Under the pieces are notes generated by a model, which saw nothing but the letters and a program-made list of their open reading frames with translations, was not told where the DNA came from and searched no databases. This document shows positions 18,635-25,938 of a stretch of 64,000 nt of DNA, piece by piece. How positions within the stretch are numbered: position 1 is the first letter of the stretch; each line of letters opens with the position of its first letter. The stretch comes from Pseudomonas frederiksbergensis (GTDB lineage Bacteria > Pseudomonadota > Gammaproteobacteria > Pseudomonadales > Pseudomonadaceae), in contig NZ_MOBM01000002.1 of the NCBI RefSeq assembly GCF_003732275.1, positions 186,001-250,000 on the forward strand, read 5' to 3'. Made by a program: the position numbers and the translations under genes.

Positions 18635-19891
18635 ATGTGCGCTCAAACCACCCGCCTCTCCGACCGCCAGCTCAAGGCGGTCAAACCGAAAGACAAGGAT
18701 TACGTCCTCACCGATGGCGACGGGCTCCAGCTGCGAGTCAGGGTCAATCGCTCGATGCAATGGAATTTCAACTACCGGCACCCCGTCACCAAAAATCGAA
18801 TCAACATGGCGCTCGGCTCTTATCCTGAGGTTTCTCTTGCACAAGCCAGAAAGAAAACCGTTGAGGCCAGAGAGCTGCTTGCACAGGGCATCGACCCAAA
18901 AGCTCAGCGCAATGAGCTTCAGGAAGCCAAACGAGCGGAAACGGAACACACCTTCGAGAACGTGGCCACCGCCTGGTTCGAGCTGAAGAAGGATTCCGTC
19001 ACGCCGGCGTATGCCGAAGACATTTGGCGCTCCCTGACACTGCATGTTTTTCCGAGCATGAAATCAACGCCTCTCTCGGAAGTCAGCGCCCCAATGGTCA
19101 TCAAGCTCCTTCGTCCGATTGAAGCCAAAGGCAGCCTCGAGACAGTTAAGCGAGTGAGTCAGCGCCTTAACGAGATCATGACCTACGGGGTCAATTCCGG
19201 AATGATCTTTGCCAACCCTCTCAGCGGCATTCGAGCGGTCTTCAAGAAACCCAAAAAAGAGAACATGGCCGCGCTACCAGCTGATGAGCTTCCCGAGCTC
19301 ATGATGGAAATCGCGAACGCCAGCATCAAGCGGACGACCCGCTGCCTGATCGAATGGCAGCTGCACACCATGACCCGCCCCTCCGAAGCGGCGACCACCC
19401 GATGGGCAGATATCGACTTCGACAAACGCATCTGGACCATCCCTCCGGAGCGAATGAAAAAGCGTCGCCCGCACACAATCCCGCTGACCGAACATGCACT
19501 CTCGTTATTGGAGACGCTTAAGCCCCATAGCGCCCACAGGGAATATGTGTTCCCGTCAGATAGAAACCCGCGCACCCACGCGAATAGCCAAACAGCCAAC
19601 ATGGCGTTGAAACGAATGGGTTTTCAGGACCGCTTGGTCAGCCACGGAATGCGCTCCATGGCCAGCACAATCCTGAACGAGCATGGATGGGATCCGGAGC
19701 TGATCGAAGTCGCGCTGGCGCATGTCGATAAAGACGAAGTTCGAAGCGCCTACAACCGGGCGGATTACATCGAACGCCGGCGTCCGATGATGGCCTGGTG
19801 GAGTGAACATATCCAGAAGGCAGCCACCGGCAGCCTGTCGGCATCCGCCATCAATCAAACCAGGGACCGTAACGTCGTGCCGATACGCTGA
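18635..19891 (+). CDS. Tyrosine site-specific integrase, P4/IntA type
   Basis: 418-residue recombinase that inserts the island at ssrA. The N-terminal DUF4102-type arm-binding domain is visible (SDRQLKAVKPKDKDYVLTDGDGLQLRV, residues about 7-90). A core-binding domain (about 105-185) and a catalytic domain follow, with Arg in MTRPSEAATTRW, HxxR in HGMRSMAS, and His and Tyr in LAHVDKDEVRSAYNR. All catalytic residues are present and the length is full, so the protein is probably active. E. coli CP4-57 has the same arrangement at ssrA. Confidence 0.95.
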   Translation: MCAQTTRLSDRQLKAVKPKDKDYVLTDGDGLQLRVRVNRSMQWNFNYRHPVTKNRINMALGSYPEVSLAQARKKTVEARELLAQGIDPKAQRNELQEAKRAETEHTFENVATAWFELKKDSVTPAYAEDIWRSLTLHVFPSMKSTPLSEVSAPMVIKLLRPIEAKGSLETVKRVSQRLNEIMTYGVNSGMIFANPLSGIRAVFKKPKKENMAALPADELPELMMEIANASIKRTTRCLIEWQLHTMTRPSEAATTRWADIDFDKRIWTIPPERMKKRRPHTIPLTEHALSLLETLKPHSAHREYVFPSDRNPRTHANSQTANMALKRMGFQDRLVSHGMRSMASTILNEHGWDPELIEVALAHVDKDEVRSAYNRADYIERRRPMMAWWSEHIQKAATGSLSASAINQTRDRNVVPIR

Positions 19892-19976
19892 GCCGGCGAC
19901 AATCCGTGTCGTGCAGCAGGGCGACTGAAGTGGCGACTGTCGCTAAATCTGCCGCATGCCTGCGCTTCTTCGGCCA

Positions 19977-20021
19977 AGCCCCTGAGTATGGGAAGGCTCC
20001 GCATTCCCATACTCAGGGGCT
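19977..20021. repeat. Perfect 18-bp inverted repeat between convergent genes
   Basis: AGCCCCTGAGTATGGGAA (19977-19994) and its exact inverse (20004-20021) are separated by 9 bp. The repeat lies between the integrase stop and the last gene of the minus-strand operon. It has no T-runs, so it is not a standard terminator. It could be a protein-binding or DNA-processing site of the element. Confidence 0.85.
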
Positions 20022-20039
20022 CACGCTTAAAAGCGTCTA

Positions 20040-20309
20040 TCAGACGACCCCGAGTTGCGCCTTTCTGCGGCGGATCAGCCCTGCTGTTAACTCATAGTAA
20101 TAGATGGTCGCTGGTGCTGAGCAACGCAGATAGTGCTCTAAAAACCATCTGGTGTGCTTTTCCTTCCAGGACCAGGGGGTCGCACAACTCCAGCGCTCAC
20201 GAATCGCCTCGTGCATCCTTTCTGCCTGCCTGATATGCCGCTGCCGCGTGGCATGCGCACCTTTGAGCACGGGACTCAGAAACAACGCCATATCGAACTC
20301 GGACTTCAT
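20040..20309 (-). CDS. Hypothetical small protein at the end of the DUF3987 operon
   Basis: 89 residues, basic and rich in Arg, Trp, His and Tyr (ERWSCATPWSWKEKHTRWFLEHYL). The pattern, with a helical segment followed by EHYLRCSAPATIYYYELTAGLI, vaguely recalls a SAM-like core-binding domain of recombinases, but I cannot assign it. The ATG overlaps the stop of the upstream recombinase gene (ATGA-type overlap at 20306-20309), which supports it being a real, coupled gene. Confidence 0.7.
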   Translation of the reverse strand: MKSEFDMALFLSPVLKGAHATRQRHIRQAERMHEAIRERWSCATPWSWKEKHTRWFLEHYLRCSAPATIYYYELTAGLIRRRKAQLGVV

Positions 20310-21289
20310 CGACGACCTCCGATGTATGCACTCACCACGTCGATGCGGTTATGCCCCAACTCGTGGCTGATCTGCTGACGTGCACGCTGATCGAGTGCTC
20401 GATCCTCTCGATGACCACGACCGCCATTGATGGGGGCGGAGAAGCCGGTCAGTTGCTCATAGCGCTCACAGGCGTAAGCCGCCCGCAGTTCATGAAAGCC
20501 TTTCAATCCATGCTCATGCATGATGTCCCGTGCCGGTCGTACGATTGTCTGTAAGAAATCTTTGTAGCTTTCATCAGGTGTTAACAGATTCCGACTGCCC
20601 TTGGGTGAAGCCTCGCTGGCCCTGTCGAGGGCGCCACGAACTTGATCCGTGACCGCAATCCAACGCGGTGCCGATGCGCCTGATCGACCGCCTTTGGTGC
20701 CGTCCTGGATATTGATCTTGCCCAGTTGCCGAGCCTCACGTTGCAGCCGGGGCAAGTCCGCCAAGATCGCTTCACGCAGGCGCATGCCGGTCTCCCGAGC
20801 AAGGAGCACAATGGCACTCACCCTCGATTGCTGGCCTCGCTCTGACAACGCCTGTGCGATCAACTCGACCTGGACACGGTCTTGGCCTTGCGGGGCCTCA
20901 CTACGCACACCTGAGCGCTGCAAGCCAAGCGCCTTGCTCGGACTGGGGATTTTGACGTATTGATCACCGCGCAGTGCGGCCATCGTTCGGTTCACGCTGG
21001 ACAGGCGGTTCTGCGCGGTGGCGATGCCGACGTTGCCCTGATCAACCTGCTCGCGCAAATGGAAGGCGTACCGCAAAAGGATCTCGCGGTCGATCTGTCG
21101 CGCGTCATTGAGCCTTGGCCCTTCCTCGGAACGACACCAACGCACAAAGGCCTGCCAGCGATCGCTATGGGCTTTGACGGTAGCAAAATGGCCGTCGCCG
21201 AACAGATCTTTCAGGGCTTGCGGTCCGGCATAGCTGAGCTGGCGACCGAAGCCAAAATTACGTTCCGCTCGCTTACCGACCCGAGCCAT
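20306..21289 (-). CDS. Second tyrosine-recombinase-like protein (Integrase_1/Phage_integr_N type)
   Basis: About 327 residues. The N-terminal region (GKRAERNFGFGRQLSYAGPQALKDLFGDGHFATV) matches the family annotated as 'integrase domain-containing protein' in proteobacterial islands. The C-terminal half keeps a full set of catalytic residues: Arg in ARETGMRLREAIL, HELR as HxxR, and His and Tyr in ELGHNRIDVVSAYIGG. ATG at 21289 (MARVGKR) overlaps the preceding gene; an in-frame start 57 bp upstream is possible. Its role besides the ssrA integrase is unknown: dimer resolution, excision or transfer are options. Confidence 0.82.
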   Translation of the reverse strand: MARVGKRAERNFGFGRQLSYAGPQALKDLFGDGHFATVKAHSDRWQAFVRWCRSEEGPRLNDARQIDREILLRYAFHLREQVDQGNVGIATAQNRLSSVNRTMAALRGDQYVKIPSPSKALGLQRSGVRSEAPQGQDRVQVELIAQALSERGQQSRVSAIVLLARETGMRLREAILADLPRLQREARQLGKINIQDGTKGGRSGASAPRWIAVTDQVRGALDRASEASPKGSRNLLTPDESYKDFLQTIVRPARDIMHEHGLKGFHELRAAYACERYEQLTGFSAPINGGRGHREDRALDQRARQQISHELGHNRIDVVSAYIGGRR

Positions 21290-21626
21290 TTTTCTGTTCC
21301 TGATCGACTGCAGCGAGATCATGCAAAAGGGCTTGCCAGTGCGCACTCACGATGGCGAACTGGGCCCAATCCGTCGGACGAAAACACAGCCTGTTATCGG
21401 AGACGTAGAGATGCGCGCCCTCCTCTTTCAACCATTGGATGATGGCTGTCGGAGAGGTGATAGCTTTATGGGTGGTGGCGACACCGGCGACACCGGCGAC
21501 AACCCTTGTCCTGCCTGGCTTTGAGCGTGGCGACAAAATGGCGACACTAGCGGCGACAAACTGCGTTTTTGGCTTTTTTTGGCGCTGAGCTAGATGGTTG
21601 CGTAGCGCCTCATCAAGATTGAACAT
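21273..21626 (-). CDS. Hypothetical protein encoding a GGCGACA repeat cluster
   Basis: 117 residues, no recognised family. The first half has a low-complexity stretch RVVAGVAGVATT, encoded by three tandem 9-bp GTCGCC units (21477-21503). The second half looks globular (TAIIQWLKEEGAHLYVSDNRLCFRPTDWAQFAIVSAHWQALL) and resembles a small nucleic-acid-binding or primase-accessory fold only in general terms. It overlaps both the DUF3987 gene upstream and the recombinase downstream, so it belongs to the operon. Confidence 0.72.
   Translation of the reverse strand: MFNLDEALRNHLAQRQKKPKTQFVAASVAILSPRSKPGRTRVVAGVAGVATTHKAITSPTAIIQWLKEEGAHLYVSDNRLCFRPTDWAQFAIVSAHWQALLHDLAAVDQEQKNGSGR
21477..21558. repeat. 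Cluster of six GGCGACA boxes
   Basis: GGCGACA starts at 21477, 21486, 21495 (a 9-bp tandem, GGCGACACC), then 21529, 21540 and 21552. The same box occurs in the repeat regions at 19895-19943 and 23763-23845. The first three fit codons for a Val-Ala repeat in the overlapping gene, but the later, irregularly spaced ones do not form a simple tandem. Confidence 0.75.
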
Positions 21627-23019
21627 GGCGCACCTCGAAGGTGTGGCCGTCGGTGATCAGCCACTGATGATCAAGCAACTCGACCAACAGCTTGGCGGCA
21701 TGGCGACTGCTCTTACGAGCAAAACGGGGACCGTTGCGGTTCAGGTCTCGAATACTAAAGCGCTTCCAATCTTTGACCTGGAGCCAGCGCAGCAGCCGGT
21801 CCGCCTCTTCCTTAACTCGACACACTGGCTCCTGCTCGGTCAGACGCTGGATCTCCGTAAGGTAGTAACCGACTAAGGACGAGGCTCGTTGGATATGGTC
21901 GACCTCCACAACACTGCTCTCCTCCACAACTGCCAGAATGCCGGCGACGCGCAGCAGGTTATCGGCGGCCTTCGATCCGCTAGGCCGTACGCTGGCCAGC
22001 TCGCCAAACTCACCCAGTTGGGCTTCGATGGCATCATGCAGATCAATCCAGCGACGACGAGCCAGTGGACTGAGGCTCAGCGGTGATAGACACAAGGCAC
22101 CGTCAGCGGAAAGTGACCAAGGCTGATAAAACAGCGCCGAAAGGCGGTGGTGATAGCGCTTTAGGGTGGGATCTTGGGACAAGTCGACAGCCTGGTAACT
22201 GCGTTGTCCGGCCAGGCTGGTAGGCCAGGTCATCAGGCAGCGTCCGAGAATACCTTGCCCCTGCAGCAACGGGTCACTGAGTAACTGCATGGCCAAATAC
22301 GGTTGCAGCATCAGGTGCAGGCTCAGGCGTCGGTCGTAGGCTCGCAGGCTTTCGCCGGCCATGGAACGAGCGCGATCAATCGGGCTGCCGTCCCAGAGTG
22401 ACGACAAGGTCGTGATCGCTTTCAAACGGTTATCCCGATTCATGGTGCTGCTGCCGAGGAACTGGCCCCCTTCATCACAGAACAGACCCATGCTCGGTAA
22501 GTCATGACAGAGCCCTTTGACCAGGGCCTCGATAGTCGGGTCCGTGGTGATCAGCCGAGGGGCAGAGGGCTCCGCTTCGAGCGACACACCGTTTGTAGAG
22601 TCGGGATCGGCGGGATTGAGACGCTGCGCCTGTCGCTGTGCAACGCGGTACCGGGCGAGTTGTTCGCGGTAGCGCTGCCACTGCTCGCGCTCCCATTGCC
22701 GTACAGGCAGCAGTGCAAATCGGTCTGCCGCCGTCTTGCGATCACCTGACGCGGCAACAGTGATCAGGTACAGCGACAGGGGGTAATTTCTCCCGTCGAG
22801 CTGCAAGCCCACATGACCTTGAGTGGCCAGTGCCGAGGCAGCCAACACCGATTGAGCGGCCAGTGCTTGAGGCACGCCGATGACCTCGGCCATCCGCTCA
22901 ACTGCTGGCCCAAGAATTCCGCCCAGCGCCTGGACCGGGTAGGGCTCGGCCAGGGGATTCGACTCGATTAACGGTCGAGGGGATTGTGGGAGTTCAAGCT
23001 TCGGATCTAACTGCTGCAT
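21613..23019 (-). CDS. DUF3987 (YfjI-like) ATPase/primase-associated protein
   Basis: 468-residue protein of the DUF3987 family, which is common in phage satellites and islands and is related to YfjI of E. coli CP4-57. The N-terminal part has AVERMAEVIGVPQALAAQSVLAASALATQG. A degenerate P-loop, TVAASGDRKTAAD (around residue 90-100), is the family hallmark. A helical middle region and a C-terminal winged-helix-like segment (FSIRDLNRNGPRFARKSSRHAAKLLVELLDHQWL) follow. A role in element replication or copy control is inferred. First gene of a four-gene overlapping operon, with GAGGAGAGGG just upstream of the ATG. Confidence 0.88.
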   Translation of the reverse strand: MQQLDPKLELPQSPRPLIESNPLAEPYPVQALGGILGPAVERMAEVIGVPQALAAQSVLAASALATQGHVGLQLDGRNYPLSLYLITVAASGDRKTAADRFALLPVRQWEREQWQRYREQLARYRVAQRQAQRLNPADPDSTNGVSLEAEPSAPRLITTDPTIEALVKGLCHDLPSMGLFCDEGGQFLGSSTMNRDNRLKAITTLSSLWDGSPIDRARSMAGESLRAYDRRLSLHLMLQPYLAMQLLSDPLLQGQGILGRCLMTWPTSLAGQRSYQAVDLSQDPTLKRYHHRLSALFYQPWSLSADGALCLSPLSLSPLARRRWIDLHDAIEAQLGEFGELASVRPSGSKAADNLLRVAGILAVVEESSVVEVDHIQRASSLVGYYLTEIQRLTEQEPVCRVKEEADRLLRWLQVKDWKRFSIRDLNRNGPRFARKSSRHAAKLLVELLDHQWLITDGHTFEVRHVQS

Positions 23020-23762
23020 GGCCCTCTCCTCGGTAATTGCTGGCTGTCCTCACGTACTCCCGCCACGGCTTGTTGAGTGTTATCAGGGATCAAGGCCCCT
23101 GCGGCCTGTGAGGTGTTCACTGACGCGGAACGAACGACTCCTTACGACCGGGAGCGAGGGCATGAACCCATGAACCTGACCTCCATGACGTATCCAAAGA
23201 CACGGGCGGGTGGAGGCTGTGCCGACTGACGAGTTCAGCACCTGGATATCCTGGGTTGGAGAAGGCAAAGACCTGGACGCCTGGGGCATGCCTGACTGTC
23301 AGTCAGGTGCAGCCTTTCCATAGGCTGCGGCAACCGGCGCCTGTGTCGTTACGGATGGCGACGAATCGGATTTGTCAGATCGATTGTCACGAGGAGAGTT
23401 GCAGCAATGCCCTGTACGACGTGGCTTGCAGCAGTGTTACGAGCGCCCGTCTCTTTCCAGGAGAAAGAGACGGGCACGGCCTGGCGCAGTGAAGTGTGCC
23501 GAAAGGTGAGGTTGCTGCAGCGCAGCGAGGAAGGTCCATCGTCTGCCGCAGCGGACAGATAAGTCGAGTAGGCATCCATCACTCTCGGGGAGTGACCGTG
23601 CGAGCCGCCGGACGCTAATCGCACTTCGGGAGAACCACCACGCAAGTGGCGTAGCCTTAAAGGTTCTGACTACCTGGGCAGGTGCTGTCAACGACAGCGC
23701 TCCGTGCGCCAATTTTTATACCCACTCGAAAAGGCGGTCAAGCGTCACGACCAAGGCGTGAA

Positions 23763-23845
23763 AAAAGTGGCGACTGTCGCCACTTTTGTCGCCATGCTCC
23801 ATGCCACGGTCTACGTGCGTTGTCGCCGCTGTCGCCGCTGTCGCC
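23763..23845. repeat. 25-bp palindrome and GTCGCC box array
   Basis: AAAAGTGGCGAC-T-GTCGCCACTTTT (23763-23787) is a perfect 12-1-12 palindrome. A further GTCGCC half-site follows at 23788, and then a 9-bp tandem (GTCGCCGCT, GTCGCCGCT, GTCGCCACA) at 23822, 23831 and 23840. This looks like a protein-binding array (iteron or operator). The core GTGGCGACTGTCGC also occurs at 19930-19943, at the other end of the operon. Confidence 0.8.
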
Positions 23846-24007
23846 ACACCTACATTCATACCCCCACGAAAAGATCCGCTCTGACACTGAAACGGCGCTG
23901 CGCTCGATAGAGATCGCGGGCAATTGCTAAGGGGCAAAGGAAGGCGCGGCGCTAATCAAATCTGAAAGGAGAAAGTGGAACGCGGTAGCTTCGAGAAAAA
24001 GCAAGTG

Positions 24008-24051
24008 AACCCTCCGATCGGCGCGATCAAAGATCGCTGGATCGGAGGGTT
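24008..24051. repeat. Nested hairpin, 12-bp outer stem
   Basis: The outer arms AACCCTCCGATC/GATCGGAGGGTT (24008-24019 and 24040-24051) enclose an inner stem GCGATC-AAA-GATCGC (24023-24037). It could end a transcript coming from the repeat region, but no T-run follows. The next plus-strand gene starts about 170 bp later. Confidence 0.7.
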
Positions 24052-24228
24052 TAGCGGGAAAGGCAAAGTTTCAAACGTCAATTACAGCCTCAAGCATCGA
24101 AACTTGTTGGTCGGGATCTGCCGACCGCCCCCCCCGTTTCAGGCCTGACCCAGCGTCCTTCGACTATAGAATCCAGCAATGCTGATAGAATTAGGCCGGT
24201 TATACATAACGCCCTTATGAGAAATGGT

Positions 24229-24561
24229 ATGAATACCGAGTTGACGGAAGAAGAAATGCGTAAGGCGCTATTTGGCGTACCGGAGTCCCCTTCCACGGAA
24301 ACTCATTCACACCTGGAAGACACTGTTCCGGATGTCTTGATGGTGCAACCGGTAAAGACAGCCAAGAAACAGAAAGTCTCAAAAGGCTTCACACCCAGAC
24401 TGAGAGTCACGCTGCGGGTGGGAAATGAATTTGAAGGCAAGATGCACGAGATGATACATGAGGCCGATACGCTGAGTTCCCTAGTTGCAGAGCAAGAAGC
24501 TACTAAGACGGCCAGAAAAAAATTCAGGTTCGTGGAAGTGGTATCGGTCAAGTCGATGTAA
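24229..24561 (+). CDS. Hypothetical island protein
   Basis: About 110 residues. An acidic N-terminus (MNTELTEEEMRKALFGVPESPSTET) is followed by a basic segment (KTAKKQKVSKGFTPRLRVTLRVGNEFEG) and a C-terminal helix-strand region ending FRFVEVVSVKSM. No family was recognised; a DNA-binding or accessory role is possible from the charge pattern only. An in-frame ATG at 24217 is an alternative start; neither has a strong ribosome-binding site. The 322 bp that follow, up to 24883, show no gene or clear signal. Confidence 0.65.
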   Translation: MNTELTEEEMRKALFGVPESPSTETHSHLEDTVPDVLMVQPVKTAKKQKVSKGFTPRLRVTLRVGNEFEGKMHEMIHEADTLSSLVAEQEATKTARKKFRFVEVVSVKSM

Positions 24562-24883
24562 TTGCCCCCGTGAATTGGTTCGCTTGAACTGCATTAAACT
24601 GTCTTCGGTTATCGCGGGCCATTCGACCGGCCGGAGGCTTCAAACCTCAGAGTACGTAATCGTATCGCGGACGGGCTTTTACACCGCCAACCATCCAAAA
24701 CTCAATACTTAGCCGATCGCCGCTCCGAAGCTCCATAACCGACGGTGGCAACAGACGGAAATCGGCCAAAAGCAGCCGCTCAGATGTGTCACTCAAATAC
24801 AGGATAAAATTCGCCCACCTACTCACTTCCAGGCCATGAGTTGACTGGGGGTAATGTGTTCAGTAGGAAGCCAGGAGTGATTT

Positions 24884-25576
24884 ATGGATAGCAAGCGGGC
24901 GATTGAACTTAGTACAAAGATCATAGAAATACAGACGCTAATGATCGCGTACACCACCGATGGCAGAACCTCCGCTCAGCCTGCCGAATACCGTGAGCTC
25001 TATACGGAGGTGATAATTGATCTGGAAGATGCGAAATATGCGAATCCCAACCCGCACAAATCGCTCGAAGTCTTCATGGCATTTTGCAAGCTTCAGGAAA
25101 TGAGTACTTATGCGAGCCGACGCGTCTACGTACAGGAGCTCTATGCCGATATCTTGCTAGACCTCAAACGGATACAACGTCACGCCCCATCATCCAGGAA
25201 TTGGAGTAAGGCAAATGAAGCGTTGGCTGATGAGTTGACGCCAATCCGTGCGCAATGGTTAAAGGCGAAAAACTTCATTTACTCAGCAACACCTGACTTC
25301 GAAAACTCCGTAAAGGAGTCAATCAGCTCCGTTGAGTCAAGCCTCATGGTACTGCTGAATGAACCAAACGGAACGCTCGGCAAGATCATTAAGCGAGCAA
25401 ATCTAGACGCAGATATTGAACGTTTGATCACCCAAGCCTATGGCTATGCGAGTAACAAAGATTTCGTTAGGCACGGCGGCACAGTCGAGTCAGCTCTTTC
25501 ACAGGCAGAGGCAGAGTTTTTTCTTGAGTTCGCTGCAACATCTATCGTGTACATTACCAATCGGTTAAAAACATGA
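24884..25576 (+). CDS. Abi-like protein with HEPN/Abi_C-type C-terminus
   Basis: 230 residues, mainly helical. The C-terminal part (about 150-225) has the pattern of abortive-infection C-terminal domains: VESSLMVLLNEPNGTLGKIIKR, then YGYASNKDFVRHGG, then LSQAEAEFFLEFAATSIVYI. The conserved R-H-G turn is typical of this HEPN-related group. The N-terminal 140 residues are an unassigned helical domain. It stands just upstream of the reverse transcriptase gene in the same direction, so a defence role, alone or as a partner, is inferred. ATG at 24884 has a GGAG-type site. Confidence 0.7.
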   Translation: MDSKRAIELSTKIIEIQTLMIAYTTDGRTSAQPAEYRELYTEVIIDLEDAKYANPNPHKSLEVFMAFCKLQEMSTYASRRVYVQELYADILLDLKRIQRHAPSSRNWSKANEALADELTPIRAQWLKAKNFIYSATPDFENSVKESISSVESSLMVLLNEPNGTLGKIIKRANLDADIERLITQAYGYASNKDFVRHGGTVESALSQAEAEFFLEFAATSIVYITNRLKT

Positions 25577-25686
25577 CTCCTGAATCGCCTTCAAAATCGT
25601 CCCCAAGCGATCTTTAGCCGAAAGGTCGAATGGCGAAACGTTAGCCATGCATGCGATAAGGTGCGTTGATACCAATGGAGATAGCG

Positions 25687-25938
25687 ATGAGAAGGACGTC
25701 ACCAACCAACAAACCTGAGTGCGCAACGTATACTCTAGCTGTGATGGGATCGTCGCTTAGCGGTGATGACGGTCGTCTAGGTGTAGCCACCTCCTCTACT
25801 TTCATCGCTTTAGCAAGCAAGATCCGTTCGGTTAGTGGATCCCGCCGCCTATTCTCGCTGTACACAGCCTGCTTGACGCCTATAAGCCAACTTAGCGAAA
25901 TACTTACCACCAATTATGTAATGGAGGCTGCCACGTGA
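25687..25938 (+). CDS. Small protein translationally coupled to the reverse transcriptase
   Basis: About 83 residues, Ser/Thr-rich (MGSSLSGDDGRLGVATSSTFIALASKI), no recognised family. ATG at 25687 lies 6 bp after GGAG; in-frame ATG 25675 and TTG 25666 are less likely. Its TGA overlaps the GTG start of the reverse transcriptase (GTGA at 25935-25938), which suggests coupled translation. It may be an accessory subunit or mainly a leader that sets RT dosage. A minus-strand frame over the same bases (25641-25913) is judged a shadow. Confidence 0.58.
   Translation: MRRTSPTNKPECATYTLAVMGSSLSGDDGRLGVATSSTFIALASKIRSVSGSRRLFSLYTACLTPISQLSEILTTNYVMEAAT

Larger units (their letters stand above)
23020..24216. 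other. Gene-free 1.2-kb hairpin-rich region of the island
   Basis: No open frame here has a convincing start, codon use or family resemblance. The region instead carries strong palindromes: CCTGACTG-T-CAGTCAGG (23291-23307), a 13-bp stem GCCCGTCTCTTTC with its inverse around CAGGA (23445-23475), the 25-bp palindrome at 23763-23787, and a nested hairpin at 24008-24051. It lies upstream of the divergent DUF3987 operon and the 24.2-kb gene. A structured RNA, a long leader or a replication/transfer origin are all possible. Confidence 0.6.

Noticed and set aside
23349..23645. 98-codon frame on the minus strand in the gene-free region
   Set aside because: It crosses the 13-bp hairpin at 23445-23475, codon use is unremarkable and no SD or family was seen.
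23822..23845. GTCGCC tandem considered as a CRISPR array
   Set aside because: Repeat unit of 9 bp without spacers, and no cas genes are near.
25641..25913. 90-codon frame on the minus strand near the RT
   Set aside because: Overlaps the better supported small plus-strand gene, which has an SD and coupled stop.
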